Assembly: GCF_010093345.1 (NCBI RefSeq) | Contig: NZ_PDWT01000006.1 | Span: forward strand, 103,850-167,849 | Length of the DNA: 64,000 bases | DNA from: Pseudoxanthomonas yeongjuensis | GTDB taxonomy: Bacteria; Pseudomonadota; Gammaproteobacteria; Xanthomonadales; Xanthomonadaceae | Direction of reading: 5' to 3' | In this document: positions 37,565 to 47,521 of the stretch, one piece after another | How the letters are laid out: the number at the start of each line of letters is the position of its first letter | How positions within the stretch are numbered: the first letter of the stretch is position 1 | Position numbers and translations under genes: made by a program | Notes under the pieces: generated by a model | The model's database searches: none | Seen by the model: only the letters and a program-made list of their open reading frames with translations | Told to the model about the DNA's origin: nothing

Positions 37565-38149
37565 TCAGCGCAAGGCCGATTGCAGGGCCCTGCGGATGAT
37601 CATCGCTGCATCGTCGCCCGGCGCCGCGGCCTCGCGGGCCATGCGCACGGCTTCGGCCGGTTTGTAGCCGAGCTGCTGCAAGGCGATGGTCGCTTCGGAC
37701 TGCGGATCATTGGGCAGGCTGGGCGAACCCAGCGGATTGCTGCCCAGGTCGACCACGCGGTCGCGCAGTTCGACCACCATGCGTTCGGCGGTCTTCTTGC
37801 CGATGCCGGGGATGCGGGTGAGCGCGGCGATGTCGCCGGTCTGCACCTGGCGCGCGAACTCGTCCACGCTGACCCCGGACAGGACCGCAAGCGCGATCTT
37901 GGCGCCGATGCCGCTGACCTTCTGCACGTCGCGGAACAGCCGGCGCTCGCTTTCGCGCAGGAAGCCGTACAGCGACACGCTGTCCTCGCGTTGCGCGTAG
38001 TGGGTGAACAGGATCACTTCGCGGCCCACGTCGGGCAGGTCGTAGAAGGTGCTCATCGGCGCTTCCAGCTCATAGCCCACGCCGCCCACGTCGATCACCA
38101 GCCACGGCGGTTGCTTGTAGGCGAGGATCCCGCGCAGACGTCCGATCAT
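37565..38149 (-). CDS. ruvA: Holliday junction DNA helicase RuvA
   Basis: A 194-residue protein that tetramerises on the Holliday junction. It has an OB-fold N-terminus (MIGRLRGIL), two helix-hairpin-helix motifs ([10 protein letters not shown] and [13 protein letters not shown]) and the C-terminal domain III that binds RuvB. Its start overlaps the ruvC stop by one base (TAATG). Confidence 0.97.
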   Translation of the reverse strand: MIGRLRGILAYKQPPWLVIDVGGVGYELEAPMSTFYDLPDVGREVILFTHYAQREDSVSLYGFLRESERRLFRDVQKVSGIGAKIALAVLSGVSVDEFARQVQTGDIAALTRIPGIGKKTAERMVVELRDRVVDLGSNPLGSPSLPNDPQSEATIALQQLGYKPAEAVRMAREAAAPGDDAAMIIRRALQSALR

Positions 38150-38670
38150 TATTTCCTTCCCCAGGCTTCGCGCACGTTGACGCCCAGTCTATTCGCAGTG
38201 GCGCGGACATGCGCATGGGTGATGGCCACCGCCAGCGCATCGGCGGCGTCGGCCTGCAGCTTGCCCTTGAGATTGAGCATGATCCCGACCATGTGCTGGA
38301 TCTGGACCTTGTCCGCACTGCCCTTGCCCACCACCGCCAGCTTCACTTCCTTGGCCGCGTATTCGTGCACCGGCAGGTCGCGAAGAACCACGGCGCAGAT
38401 CGCCGCGCCGCGCGCGTGGCCCAGCTTCAATGCGGAATCGGGATTGCGGGCCATGAACACCTGCTCGATGGCGACCTCGTCGGGGCGGTAGGTTTCCATC
38501 ACTTCGGCCAGGCCAAGCAACAACCGCTTGAGTCGTTGCGCGAAATCGCCCTCGCCCAGCAACAGCAGCGGCGCATGGTAGACATGCGTGGTCCTGCCTG
38601 CCGCGTCGACATCGATGATGCCGACGCCGGTGCGCTGGGAGCCGGGATCGATGCCGAGGATGCGGGTCAT
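38149..38670 (-). CDS. ruvC: Crossover junction endodeoxyribonuclease RuvC
   Basis: A 173-residue RNase H-fold resolvase. [10 protein letters not shown] supplies the first catalytic Asp, AIEQVF the second acidic residue, and [14 protein letters not shown] the last pair. It is followed directly by ruvA on the same strand. Confidence 0.97.
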   Translation of the reverse strand: MTRILGIDPGSQRTGVGIIDVDAAGRTTHVYHAPLLLLGEGDFAQRLKRLLLGLAEVMETYRPDEVAIEQVFMARNPDSALKLGHARGAAICAVVLRDLPVHEYAAKEVKLAVVGKGSADKVQIQHMVGIMLNLKGKLQADAADALAVAITHAHVRATANRLGVNVREAWGRK

Positions 38671-38815
38671 GCGCGGTGGATCCGGCTGCCGCGCAGCCTG
38701 CGAAGCCGCGCACTGCGTGCGCTGTAAACGGGGAAGAGAAGCATCGCCTTGATCGACTATTCGCAGGTCGCGTAGCGGCCGACTTTACTCTTCGCAGCCA
38801 GCGACGCGAGCGGCT

Positions 38816-39541
38816 TCACGCGTGCGCAGCCAGGTCGGCATTCGAATAAACCGCTTGCACGTCGTCCAGATCCTCCAGCATGTCCAGCAGCTTGACCACC
38901 TGCGGCGCCTGTTCGGCATCCACGGCGATGTCGTTGTCGGCGCGCATGGTGATCTCGGCATGACCGGGAGCGAGGCCCGCGGCTTCCATCGCTTCCTTCA
39001 CCGACAGGAACGCATCGGGCGAAGTCAGCACGTCGATGGCGCCGTCTTCCGGATACACCACGACATCGTCGGCGCCGGCTTCGATGGCGGCGTCGGTGAT
39101 CGAGTTCTCATCGAAGCCGGCGTCGTAACTCAGTACCCCGAGCTTGCGGAACATGAAGGCGACCGAGCCTTCCGCGCCCATGTTGCCGCCGCACTTGCCG
39201 AAGGCGTGGCGCACTTCGGCCACGGTGCGCACGCGGTTATCGGTCAGGCAGTCGACGATCACCGCGACGCCGCCGGGCGCGTAGCCCTCGTAGCGGATTT
39301 CCTCGTACTCCACGCCTTCCAGCTCGCCGGTGGCCTTCTTGATGGCGCGCTCGATCACGTCCTTGGACATGTTCGCCGACAGGCCCTTGTCGACCGCGGT
39401 GCGCAGGCGCGCGTTGTTGGCCACGTCGCCGCCGCCGGCGCGCGCAGCGACGCCGATCTCGCGGATGATCTTGGTGAAGATCTTGCCGCGCTTGGCATCG
39501 GTGGCGTTCTTGCGGCCTTCGATCGAGGGACCACGACCCAT
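38816..39541 (-). CDS. yebC: YebC/PmpR-family transcriptional regulator
   Basis: A 241-residue protein of the conserved YebC family (DNA-binding regulator or translation factor). It begins [20 protein letters not shown], ends its core with [12 protein letters not shown] and has the usual length. The ATG at 39539-39541 is the family start; the upstream frame comes from the neighbouring GTAG repeat. It lies upstream of ruvC on the same strand, a frequent arrangement. Confidence 0.95.
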   Translation of the reverse strand: MGRGPSIEGRKNATDAKRGKIFTKIIREIGVAARAGGGDVANNARLRTAVDKGLSANMSKDVIERAIKKATGELEGVEYEEIRYEGYAPGGVAVIVDCLTDNRVRTVAEVRHAFGKCGGNMGAEGSVAFMFRKLGVLSYDAGFDENSITDAAIEAGADDVVVYPEDGAIDVLTSPDAFLSVKEAMEAAGLAPGHAEITMRADNDIAVDAEQAPQVVKLLDMLEDLDDVQAVYSNADLAAHA

Positions 39542-39599
39542 GGGCGTTCCGGACGGTTGCTGAGGAAGCCGCGAATTATACCGGGGCGGCACGGCCATC

Positions 39600-39683
39600 G
39601 TAGGAGCGCCCCTTGGGCGCGATGCCCTTCGGCCCGTATCCCCGATCCCGACCAAGAGCATCGCGGGCAAGGCCCGCTCCTAC
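39600..39683. repeat. GTAG repeat, mixed-arm dimer
   Basis: The left arm is of the GCGCCC-CTT-GGGCGC subtype, the right arm of the GGGC-AAG-GCCC subtype, so the two halves of one element belong to different subtypes. The terminal CTAC (39680-39683) contains the TAG stop codon of the hydrolase gene. Confidence 0.82.
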
Positions 39684-40309
39684 GACTGCTGGAAGCGGCC
39701 TTCCCGGAGGAAATGCGCCGCCTGGCGGGCGGCCTCCGCGGAAAACACCAGGCCGCTATGGCTGCTGGCGACCACGCAATGGCCGCTCAATCCGGGGAGC
39801 CGGGTTTCCTCGATGGCCACGGTGCCATCGGACTCGCCATCGAAACGGGTGAAATGCCGGCCCAGGCCGCGGGCCACGTTGCCCGCGACCATGCCGACGG
39901 GAACCCTGCCCTCCCAGCGATCGAAGCCGGCCTGCAGCAACCCGGCACTGCGACCGAGCGCCGGCGCCACCCAGGCATTTCCAGCCAGGCCACGCGCCGC
40001 ATCGCTGCCGCGCAAGGGCGTGCCCAGGCAGACCACCCGCGTCACCGGCAGTTCGGGGCTCTGGCTCAGTGCCTGCAGCGCGACCAGTCCGCCCAGGCTG
40101 TGCCCCAGCAGCGCGACCGGTTCGCTGCCCTGCAGGCGTGCGATCAACCGCGGCACCGCCACATCGGGACCGCCGAACACGCTCGGATAACCGAATACCT
40201 CGGTGTCGAATCCCGCCGCACGCAGGCGTGCCGCCAGCGGAACCAGCCAGGCCTTGGCGTTCCAGATGCCGTGCAGCAGCAGGACGCGTGGCTTGCGGTC
40301 TTCTTCCAC
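39680..40309 (-). CDS. Alpha/beta-hydrolase, lipase-like
   Basis: A protein of about 209 residues with VLLLHGIW near the N-terminus (oxyanion region) and the nucleophile elbow GHSLGG in the middle; a late SSHSG His completes a likely Ser-Asp-His triad. It looks like a small esterase/lipase without a signal peptide. A GTG at 40307-40309 is preferred; the ATG at 40367-40369 would overlap the I78 gene by 50 bases and add only a shadow of its tail. The TAG stop is provided by the adjoining GTAG repeat. Confidence 0.75.
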   Translation of the reverse strand: MEEDRKPRVLLLHGIWNAKAWLVPLAARLRAAGFDTEVFGYPSVFGGPDVAVPRLIARLQGSEPVALLGHSLGGLVALQALSQSPELPVTRVVCLGTPLRGSDAARGLAGNAWVAPALGRSAGLLQAGFDRWEGRVPVGMVAGNVARGLGRHFTRFDGESDGTVAIEETRLPGLSGHCVVASSHSGLVFSAEAARQAAHFLREGRFQQS

Positions 40310-40319
40310 GCAGGCGGGA

Positions 40320-40631
40320 TCAGCCGCAATCGAGATGGGTGATGGTGTTGTCGGCGTCGAGATGGACATTGATCCTGTCCTGGCGGAAATCCATGGTCAC
40401 CACCTGGCCCGGCGCCATCGGGCGGATCAGTCCCGCGCCGCTCTGTTGCCAGACTTTCTTCATCACTTGTTCGTCGGCCTTCTGGCCCACCGCCCATGCA
40501 ACGGGCGCGGCATCGCAACGGCCATCGCCCTTCACCGTCGGACCCGCCTCGGCAGGCAGCAGGGAAGCGGTGGAGGCGCATGCCGCAAGCATCGGGAACA
40601 ACACGATCACGATCAGGAAGTTACGGTTCAC
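40320..40631 (-). CDS. I78-type peptidase-inhibitor-like lipoprotein
   Basis: A 103-residue lipoprotein. The GTG start at 40629-40631 has GGAG eight bases upstream, and the lipobox LAAC lies near residue 18. The C-terminal half ends with VTMDFRQDRINVHLDADNTI and a terminal Cys-Gly, typical of the peptidase inhibitor I78 family; two cysteines may form a disulphide. It would sit in the outer membrane or periplasm and may restrain a serine protease. It precedes the hydrolase gene. Confidence 0.75.
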   Translation of the reverse strand: MNRNFLIVIVLFPMLAACASTASLLPAEAGPTVKGDGRCDAAPVAWAVGQKADEQVMKKVWQQSGAGLIRPMAPGQVVTMDFRQDRINVHLDADNTITHLDCG

Positions 40632-40681
40632 GGGCCATCTCCACGCAGGCAGGGACGTTGGCGGCGAGTCTAACAGCGCTT

Positions 40682-41206
40682 TCAACGCGCGCCGGCGTGG
40701 CGGCGCAGGATGAACTCGTCATCGAGCGTGTCGCCGACCGGGAACTTGTATTCGCCGACGCGCTGGAAGCCGTAGCGGGAATAGAAACGCTGCGCGCCCA
40801 GATTCTCCGACCAGACGCCGATCCACAAGGTGCGCGGACCGTCCTTTTCCAGCCATTCCAGCGCGGTCTCGAACAGTTTCGCGCCCCATCCCTGGTTGTG
40901 CGCCTCGCGCAGGACATACAGCCGCTTGAGTTCGCCGTCGCCTTCGACGACGTCCGGATGCGGCAATCCGCAGGCACCGGCGCAGGCATGCCCGACCGCC
41001 ACGCCATCGCGTTCCAGCAGCCACATCGCGGTGGAGTCCTGTTCCAGCATTTCCCGCTGCGCGGCGGGCGAATACGAATTCAGCAGGAAATAGGCCAGGT
41101 CTTCCGGCGGATACAGGTGCCCGAACGTCTCCACGAACGTATCGGTGGCGATACGCGACATCGCCGCGGCATCGTCCGGCGTGGCGCGGCGGATGATCAC
41201 GGGCAC
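40682..41206 (-). CDS. GNAT-family N-acetyltransferase
   Basis: A 174-residue acetyltransferase. VIIRRATPDDAAAMSRIA is the N-terminal strand/helix, KRLYVLREAHNQGWGAKLFE is motif A with the acetyl-CoA loop, and LGAQRFYSRYGFQRVGEYKF is motif B. A GTG start at 41204-41206 is used since the upstream frame runs through an inverted repeat. Substrate unknown. Confidence 0.85.
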   Translation of the reverse strand: MPVIIRRATPDDAAAMSRIATDTFVETFGHLYPPEDLAYFLLNSYSPAAQREMLEQDSTAMWLLERDGVAVGHACAGACGLPHPDVVEGDGELKRLYVLREAHNQGWGAKLFETALEWLEKDGPRTLWIGVWSENLGAQRFYSRYGFQRVGEYKFPVGDTLDDEFILRRHAGAR

Positions 41207-41221
41207 GACGCCCGCCCTTGC

Positions 41222-41280
41222 GGGAGGGGCGTCAGCCCCGAAAACCGCGCGCAAAAGGCTTCGGGGCTGACGCCCCTCCC
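41222..41280. repeat. Inverted repeat with 21-bp perfect arms
   Basis: The arm GGGAGGGGCGTCAGCCCCGA and its exact complement flank a 17-base centre. It lies between aspS and the GNAT gene and is a second repeat family, distinct from the GTAG type. It could form a strong terminator-like hairpin. Confidence 0.8.
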
Positions 41281-41324
41281 ACGCTCCGAAGGAAGTCTTC
41301 CTGGGGAGCAACGGCGCATCGGCT

Positions 41325-43088
41325 TCATTCCGCGGCCTTCTCGGGCTTCGGACGTACCGCCACATGCACCTCGGCCAGCTGCGCGTCCGGGATCGGCGAC
41401 GGCGCGCCGGTCATCAGGCATTGCGCGGTGGTGGTCTTGGGGAAGGCGATGACGTCGCGGATCGATTCGGTGCCGGCCATCAGCGCGGCGATGCGGTCGA
41501 TGCCGAACGCGATGCCGCCGTGCGGCGGTGCGCCGTACTTCAGCGCGTCGAGCAGGAAGCCGAACTTCGCTTCCGCCTCTTCCGCGCCGATGCCGAGCAG
41601 TCCGAACACCGCGCTCTGCATGTCCGGGCGATGGATGCGGATCGAACCGCCGCCGATTTCATTCCCGTTCAACACCATGTCGTAGCCGCGCGACACCGCG
41701 GTCTTCGCATTGGCGCGCAGGTCGGCGATGTCATCGACCGCCGGCGCGGTGAAGGGATGGTGCAGGGCGACGTAGCGCTGCGCTTCCTCGTCCCACTCGA
41801 ACATCGGGAAATCGGTGACCCACAGCGGCGCCCAGCGGTCTTCCACCAGGTCCAGGTCCTTGCCGACCTTCAGCCGCAGCGCGCCCATGAAGTCGCTGAC
41901 CGTGCTGTATTTGCCGGCGCCGAAGAACACCAGGTCGCCGTTCTGCAGGCCGATGGCCTTGATCAGTTCCGCGAATGCGGCTTCGGCGAAGAACTTGGCG
42001 ATCGGCGAAGCGACCTCGCCGTTTTCGCCCAGCTTGATGTAGGCCAGGCCCTTGGCGCCGTACTTGGCCGCGTGCGCGCCCAGGTCGTCGATCTGCTTGC
42101 GCGACAGCACCGCGCCGCCGGGAATGCGCAGCGCGGCGATGCGGCCTTCCGGGTTCGAGGCCCAATCGGTGAACACCTTGAACTCGCTGTCCTTCACCAG
42201 ATCGGCGACGTCGACCAGCTCCAGCGGATTGCGCAGGTCGGGCTTGTCCGAACCGTAGCGACGCATCGCCTCAGCATAGGTCAGGCGCGGGAATTCGGCG
42301 GCCAGTTCCACTTGCATCACTTCGCGGAACACCGCGCGGATCATGTCCTCGGTGGTGTCCTGGATATCGCGCTCGCGGACGAAGGCGAACTCCATGTCCA
42401 ACTGGGTGAACTCGAGCTGGCGGTCGGCGCGCAGCGCTTCGTCGCGGAAGCAGCGCGCGATCTGGTAGTAGCGGTCGAAGCCGGCCACCATCAGGATCTG
42501 CTTGAACAGCTGCGGCGACTGCGGCAGCGCGTAGAACTCGCCCGGATGCATGCGCGCCGGAACCAGGAAGTCGCGCGCGCCTTCCGGCGTGGCCTTGGTC
42601 AGGATCGGGGTTTCGATGTCCTGGAAATCGCGTGCGTCCAGCCATTGGCGCAAGGCGGCGACCAGCCGGGTGCGGGTGCGCATCATCCGCTGCATTTCCG
42701 GGCGGCGCAGGTCGAGATAGCGGTACTTCAGGCGGATTTCCTCGCCGGCGTTCTCGTGCGCGTGGAACGGCAGCGGCTCGGCCTTGTTGAGGATCGTGAT
42801 CATTGTCGCGACCACTTCCACCTTGCCGGTATGGATCTTGTTGTTGACGCTCTGGCGCGCGCGGACCACGCCTTCGACCTGCAGCACGTCCTCGTAGCCC
42901 AGGCTGGCAGCGACCTTGAATGCTTCCACCTGTTCCGGCTCGACCAGCACCTGGACGATGCCATGGTGGTCGCGCAGGTCGATGAAGCACAGGCCGCCGA
43001 GGTTGCGGGCGACGTCGGTCCAGCCGCAAAGAGTGACGGACTGGCCAGTCAGGGCCTCGTCGATGAGGCCGCAGAAATGGGTACGCAT
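41325..43088 (-). CDS. aspS: Aspartyl-tRNA synthetase
   Basis: A 587-residue class II synthetase. [13 protein letters not shown] opens the OB-fold anticodon domain, [20 protein letters not shown] leads into the catalytic core, [20 protein letters not shown] is motif 2 and [13 protein letters not shown] is motif 3. The bacterial GAD insertion lies between. The ATG at 43086-43088 is the family start. Confidence 0.97.
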   Translation of the reverse strand: MRTHFCGLIDEALTGQSVTLCGWTDVARNLGGLCFIDLRDHHGIVQVLVEPEQVEAFKVAASLGYEDVLQVEGVVRARQSVNNKIHTGKVEVVATMITILNKAEPLPFHAHENAGEEIRLKYRYLDLRRPEMQRMMRTRTRLVAALRQWLDARDFQDIETPILTKATPEGARDFLVPARMHPGEFYALPQSPQLFKQILMVAGFDRYYQIARCFRDEALRADRQLEFTQLDMEFAFVRERDIQDTTEDMIRAVFREVMQVELAAEFPRLTYAEAMRRYGSDKPDLRNPLELVDVADLVKDSEFKVFTDWASNPEGRIAALRIPGGAVLSRKQIDDLGAHAAKYGAKGLAYIKLGENGEVASPIAKFFAEAAFAELIKAIGLQNGDLVFFGAGKYSTVSDFMGALRLKVGKDLDLVEDRWAPLWVTDFPMFEWDEEAQRYVALHHPFTAPAVDDIADLRANAKTAVSRGYDMVLNGNEIGGGSIRIHRPDMQSAVFGLLGIGAEEAEAKFGFLLDALKYGAPPHGGIAFGIDRIAALMAGTESIRDVIAFPKTTTAQCLMTGAPSPIPDAQLAEVHVAVRPKPEKAAE

Positions 43089-43241
43089 GGGAACTCCGGG
43101 AATCGGTTCCGGCACCGAGTGGGCCGGAAAGGCCGTCATTTTGGGGCCGCGGCCCTGCCCGGGCAAATCCACCGCTCATCGGGGCCGAATAAGCCGGGTG
43201 TATATTCCGGCCCTACCACCCCAATCCGTCAGGAGGACACC

Positions 43242-44153
43242 ATGTTGCGCTCGTTATCAGCGATGTTCGTAGTGCTCGGTTTGCTCTTCGTCGTCCCGCA
43301 ACCGGTCCAGGCCCAGATCCAGCCGAAGGCCTATGCGCCGGAAAACTTGCGCAACCTGTCGCGCAGCGACCAGGAACGGGTCATCGGCCTGGAATATTCG
43401 GAACAGTCGCGCGGCCGCCGCATCCCAGGCGACCAGCTCAGGTTCTACCTGGACCAGGTGAACCGTTCCAATTGGGGCTTCAGCCGGATCAAGCAGGACA
43501 TCGCCACTTCGCTGGGCGGCGGCGCCTGGAATCCGGGGCCGGCCCCGGGCAATTCGATCCTGTGCGAAAGCAACGACAAACGCCGCCGCCAATGCAATAC
43601 CGGTTTCCGTGGCCGCGCGGCGCTCAGCCAGAACATTTCCGACACGCGCTGCATCGAAGGCCAGAACTGGGGCAGTGGCAACGGTTTCGTCTGGGTCGAC
43701 CGGGGCTGCCGTGCGCGCTTCGTCGAAGGTTCGTTCGGGGGCGGCATCGGCGCCAAGGTGCGTTGCGAGAGCATCGGCAAGCGCTATCGCGAATGCAATA
43801 CCGGTTTCCGTGGCCGCGCGGCGCTCACCCGCAAGCTTTCCGACGCGCGCTGCACCGAAGGCGAGACCTGGGGCCAGCGCAACGGCACGGTCTGGGTGGA
43901 TCGCGGCTGCCGGGCCGAGTTCGTCGAGGGCAACGGCGGCTGGAACCCTGGCGGCGGCAACAGCAACTACAGCGTGCCCTGCAGCAGCCAGGGCAACCGC
44001 CGCGCCACTTGCGCATGGAACAGCCGCTATGGCCGCCCGTACCTGATCCAGCAGATTTCTTCCGACAGCTGCCGCGAAGGTACGAACTGGGGCTACCTGG
44101 GCAACCAGATCTGGGTGGACCGCGGCTGCCGCGCGCGCTTCGGCGCTCGCTGA
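43242..44153 (+). CDS. Secreted DUF3011 triple-repeat protein
   Basis: A 303-residue secreted protein with AGGAGG six bases before the ATG. A signal peptide (LSAMFVVLGLLFVVPQPVQA) is followed by about 75 residues that resemble nothing known to me and then three tandem DUF3011 units of about 55 residues. Each unit has the pattern C...C...RGRAAL...C.EG..WG....WVDRGCRA.F with four conserved cysteines. Units 1 and 2 are nearly identical; unit 3 is diverged. Glycine-rich linkers separate them. The function of the family is unknown; a cell-surface or matrix role is a guess. Confidence 0.85.
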   Translation: MLRSLSAMFVVLGLLFVVPQPVQAQIQPKAYAPENLRNLSRSDQERVIGLEYSEQSRGRRIPGDQLRFYLDQVNRSNWGFSRIKQDIATSLGGGAWNPGPAPGNSILCESNDKRRRQCNTGFRGRAALSQNISDTRCIEGQNWGSGNGFVWVDRGCRARFVEGSFGGGIGAKVRCESIGKRYRECNTGFRGRAALTRKLSDARCTEGETWGQRNGTVWVDRGCRAEFVEGNGGWNPGGGNSNYSVPCSSQGNRRATCAWNSRYGRPYLIQQISSDSCREGTNWGYLGNQIWVDRGCRARFGAR

Positions 44154-44196
44154 GCGCCGGTTCGTTCGCTCAACGGGACTCTCGTTCGATGAGAAG

Positions 44197-44220
44197 CGCC
44201 GCCCTCGAGGCGGCGTTTTT
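44197..44220 (+). terminator. Rho-independent terminator
   Basis: CGCCGCC-CTCGA-GGCGGCG followed by TTTTT, 43 bases after the DUF3011 gene stop and just before the converging lipoprotein gene. Confidence 0.85.
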
Positions 44221-44225
44221 CTGGA

Positions 44226-44855
44226 TCAGGAGGCGGCGCCCCAGGGCGCCGGCGGCGGCGCGACCGGCGTGGACAGGTCGAACTCGACCCGGAACAGCCG
44301 GCCATCAGGGCGACTGAGTTCGTAGACGAAATTCTTCCCCGGGACGATTTCCATCGCCCAGGTGTTGGATACCGAGGCCGTACTGCCTTCGCGCCGGAAC
44401 AGGGCCACCGATTCGGCATCGACCGGGAATTCCTGCCGCCCTGCTTCGCCGGGCGATGCGGTGTCCCCGCCGTACATCGTCAGCACGTCCGCGCTGCCGT
44501 CCCGGTGCCGATGGTCGTGTTTCAGGCGAAGTCCGGTCGCAGTGCGGGTGACCACCCAGGTACGCGAATGGTCGTCGCCGACATGGAACGGCACCCGCAG
44601 TTCCCTTGCCGGCTCGTCGCAGCCGCGCACATGCATGACCAGCGCCTTGCCGTCGAATGGATCGGGCGCGGTCGACGCGGGGGTATTGGCCACGATCCGG
44701 CCGGCGAACGCCCGGTCGCAGTGCGCAGCGAGGGCCGCCATGAAGATATCCGCTGGAGACGGCGCGGCAGAGGATGCGTCGGGAACCGTCGTGTCGGAAG
44801 TCGTGGAACAGGAGGCAAGCCACAGCGTGGCGACGAGCAGGAGAGGTTTTTTCAT
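44226..44855 (-). CDS. Hypothetical lipoprotein
   Basis: A 209-residue protein with a lipoprotein signal (KPLLLVATLWLASC; Cys near residue 16) and a Ser/Thr/Pro/Ala-rich spacer. The following domain is rich in beta-strand-like segments (RTWVVTRTATGLRLKHDHRH, SNTWAMEIVPGKNFVYELSR). No family was recognised. It stands alone, converging on the DUF3011 gene. Confidence 0.75.
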   Translation of the reverse strand: MKKPLLLVATLWLASCSTTSDTTVPDASSAAPSPADIFMAALAAHCDRAFAGRIVANTPASTAPDPFDGKALVMHVRGCDEPARELRVPFHVGDDHSRTWVVTRTATGLRLKHDHRHRDGSADVLTMYGGDTASPGEAGRQEFPVDAESVALFRREGSTASVSNTWAMEIVPGKNFVYELSRPDGRLFRVEFDLSTPVAPPPAPWGAAS

Positions 44856-44905
44856 GCCTGCACCCTAATGGGTATGCATATCCGGGCTCAAGAGAAAAAA
44901 TGAAT

Positions 44906-45018
44906 CGTCATTCCCGCGAAGGCGGGAACCCAGTGACTTGAAGCTTTAAATCCAGCGACTTCAAGCTCAAAGCTCAAAGAGCGAAAGTCGCTGGGTTCCC
45001 GCCTTCGCGGGAATGACG
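44906..45018. repeat. Inverted repeat with 28-bp perfect arms
   Basis: CGTCATTCCCGCGAAGGCGG... on the left is exactly complementary over 28 bases to CTGGGTTCCCGCCTTCGCGG... on the right. The spacer contains smaller repeats (AAGCTTTAAA, CAAGCTCAAAGCTCAAAG). This TCATTCCCGCGAA palindrome is a repeat type common in GC-rich Proteobacteria and is the third family in this window. Confidence 0.85.
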
Positions 45019-45055
45019 AACTTATTTCCAACGCGGCCCTGAAGCAGAAAACGCT

Positions 45056-45409
45056 TCAGGTAGAAGAAGACGGCGCCGCAGGCGCGGCAGGCTTCGCTTC
45101 CGTCTTGCTCTCGGCCTTCGGCGCACTCGCCGTTTCAGTGGCTGCTGGCTTGGCATCGCCAGAGGTCTTGCTCTCGGACTTGCCTGTGCCTTCGCTGCCC
45201 TCGCTCAGGTTGCGCTTCTTGTCGCCGTCTTTCTTGAAGTCGGTTTCATACCAGCCGCTGCCGGCAAGGCGGAATGAAGGCGCAGTGACCTGGCGTCTGA
45301 CCTGATGCGCGCCGCAGGAGGGACAAGTCTCCGGATCGGGATCGGACATCTTCTGCAGACGGTCGAAACTGTGGCCGCATTCGGCGCACTGGAAGGCATA
45401 GATAGGCAT
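45056..45409 (-). CDS. FmdB-family zinc ribbon protein
   Basis: A 117-residue protein. MPIYAFQCAECGHSF and CPSCGA give two CxxC knuckles typical of FmdB zinc ribbons. VTAPSFRLAGSGWYETDFKK completes the conserved part. The last ~50 residues are a low-complexity Lys/Ala/Ser/Glu tail. The role is unknown, possibly regulatory. The ABC-F gene lies 72 bases upstream. Confidence 0.88.
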   Translation of the reverse strand: MPIYAFQCAECGHSFDRLQKMSDPDPETCPSCGAHQVRRQVTAPSFRLAGSGWYETDFKKDGDKKRNLSEGSEGTGKSESKTSGDAKPAATETASAPKAESKTEAKPAAPAAPSSST

Positions 45410-45480
45410 GGAGGTCGAGGCAGTTCGTGCGGGTCGTGTCTGAAGTTGGGCCGAAGTGGCCGGGAAGCAAGCCTGGCAGT

Positions 45481-47334
45481 CTAGTCGTACAGCGCCGACC
45501 ACTCGGCCTCGGCGGTCGCGAGCGCGTCGCGAAGCTGGCTTTGCTCGCGCCCGATTTCGGCCACCCGCGCGCCACCGTTGGCGTAGACGGCCGGATCGGC
45601 CATCTCGGTTTCCAGCGCGGCCAGCCTGGTTTCCAGCTCGGCCACGCGCGCTTCGGCCTGGGCCAGCTTGTGCGGATTGACCTTCTTCGCCGGGGTCGCC
45701 GGTTTGACGACCGCCGCAGGTAGCGGCGTTTCCGGGATCTTCGGCGCCCTGTTGCCTTGCGCGGTGGCGCGGCTGCGCAGCCAGGCGGCGTATTCGTCCA
45801 GGTCGCCGGCGAACGGTTCGACCACGCCGTCGGCCACGCGCCAGTAGGTTTCGCAGACCAGGCCGATCAGGTGGCGATCGTGGGAGACCATGACGATGGC
45901 GCCTTCGAACAGGCTCAGTGCCTCGGCCAGCGCCTCGCGCATCTCCAGGTCCAGATGGTTGGTCGGTTCGTCGAGCAGCAGCACGTTCGGCTGGCGCCAG
46001 GCGATCAGCGCCAGGGCCAGGCGCGCGCGTTCGCCGCCGGAGAAACCATCGACGCTTTCGAAGGCGCGGTCGCCGGGGAAATTCCACTTGCCGAGGAAAT
46101 CGCGGAAGGCCTGCATCGGCGAATCCGGCGACAGGTCGCGCAGATGATCGATCGGCGATTGCGCGGGTTTCAGCGATTCCACCGTGTGCTGGGCGAAGTA
46201 GCCGATGCGCACGTCCGGATGGCAACTGCGGTCGCCATGGATCGGCTCGAGATCGCCGACCAGGGTCTTCACCAGGGTCGACTTGCCCGCGCCGTTGACG
46301 CCAAGCAGGCCGATGCGGTCGCCCGCTTCGAGGCCGAAGGCAATGTCCTTGAGGATCACGGTATCGCCATAGCCGGCGTCGACATGGTTCAAGCGAATCA
46401 GCGAGAACGGCAGGCGTGCGGGCTGGGCGAATTCGATGGTCAGTTCGCGCTCGGCGCGCACCGCTTCGGTGCCGGCCATCTTGGCCAGGCGCTTGACCCG
46501 CGACTGCGCCTGCTTGGCCTTGGCCGCGCTGGCGCTGAAACGGTCGATGAAGCTCTGCAGGTGGGCGCGCTCGGCCTGCGATTTCTCGTGGGTGATCTGC
46601 TGCAGGCGCAGTTGCTCGGAACGCTGGCGTTCGAACGCGGTGTAGTCGCCGGTATAGAGTTTCGCCTTGCCGCTGTGCAGGTGCAGTGTATGGGTGGTGA
46701 CGTTGTCCAGGAACTCGCGGTCGTGCGAGATCAACAGCAGCGTGCCCGGGTATTTCAGCAGCCACTGTTCCAGCCACAGCACCGCATCCAGGTCGAGGTG
46801 GTTGGTGGGTTCGTCGAGCAGCAACAGGTCGCTGGGCGTCATCAGCGCGCGCGCCAGGTTCAGGCGCACGCGCCAGCCGCCGGAGAACGAGGAAACCGCG
46901 CGCTGGTGGGTATCGCCGGGGAAACCCAGGCCATGCAGCAGCTTGCCGGCGCGGGCCGAGGCGTCGTAACCGTTGACCTCTTCCAGCCGGTGGTGGGCCA
47001 TCGCCACCGCTTCCCAGTCCTCGTCGGCCAGGGCCTTGGCCTCGGCGCGCAGGGCGGCGGCGACATCGACATCGCCGGCCAGCACGAACTCGATGGCCGG
47101 GTCCGGCAGCGACGGGGTTTCCTGGGCCACGCTAGCGATCCGGACCTTGCCAGGCAGGTCGATATCGCCCTTGTCGGCCTCGATCTCGTTGCGGATCGCG
47201 GCGAACAGGCTGGACTTGCCGGTGCCGTTGCGGCCGACCACGCCTACCCGATAACCGGCATGCATGGTCAGGTCGACATCGGACAAAAGTAGCCGTTCGC
47301 CCCTGCGCAGCGCGAAATTTCTTAGTGAAATCAT
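45481..47334 (-). CDS. ABC-F ATPase (YheS/Uup type)
   Basis: A 617-residue soluble protein with two ABC domains and no membrane segments. Walker A motifs are GRNGTGKSS and GVNGAGKST, signatures are SSFSGGWRVRLNLA and DGFSGGERARLALA, and both Walker B segments read LLLDEPTNHLDL. The linker (about 240-310) is the charged ribosome-binding P-site tip region. The C-terminus is a coiled coil. Such proteins act on the ribosome. It is divergent from the TonB receptor at 47522. Confidence 0.93.
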   Translation of the reverse strand: MISLRNFALRRGERLLLSDVDLTMHAGYRVGVVGRNGTGKSSLFAAIRNEIEADKGDIDLPGKVRIASVAQETPSLPDPAIEFVLAGDVDVAAALRAEAKALADEDWEAVAMAHHRLEEVNGYDASARAGKLLHGLGFPGDTHQRAVSSFSGGWRVRLNLARALMTPSDLLLLDEPTNHLDLDAVLWLEQWLLKYPGTLLLISHDREFLDNVTTHTLHLHSGKAKLYTGDYTAFERQRSEQLRLQQITHEKSQAERAHLQSFIDRFSASAAKAKQAQSRVKRLAKMAGTEAVRAERELTIEFAQPARLPFSLIRLNHVDAGYGDTVILKDIAFGLEAGDRIGLLGVNGAGKSTLVKTLVGDLEPIHGDRSCHPDVRIGYFAQHTVESLKPAQSPIDHLRDLSPDSPMQAFRDFLGKWNFPGDRAFESVDGFSGGERARLALALIAWRQPNVLLLDEPTNHLDLEMREALAEALSLFEGAIVMVSHDRHLIGLVCETYWRVADGVVEPFAGDLDEYAAWLRSRATAQGNRAPKIPETPLPAAVVKPATPAKKVNPHKLAQAEARVAELETRLAALETEMADPAVYANGGARVAEIGREQSQLRDALATAEAEWSALYD

Positions 47335-47521
47335 TTAGATAGCGCCGAGCCGGCGGAGTGGGAATAAGGACATGAGCAGAAGTTCTGCGACCCGATTCTA
47401 CTCCTTAACAAATAATTGACGTTATGTTGTGGCGCAGCAGATCCGTGAATCCGCGGTTCCGCCTTGCAGTTGTGCCGTCCCATCCAGGTAGTTCTTTCCC
47501 GTTTTTCGTACTGGAGTACCC

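Noticed and set aside
41364..43241. 5' part of a 929-codon plus-strand ORF
   Set aside because: It is antisense to aspS. Only the tail from the ATG at 43242, with its own ribosome-binding site and signal peptide, is real.
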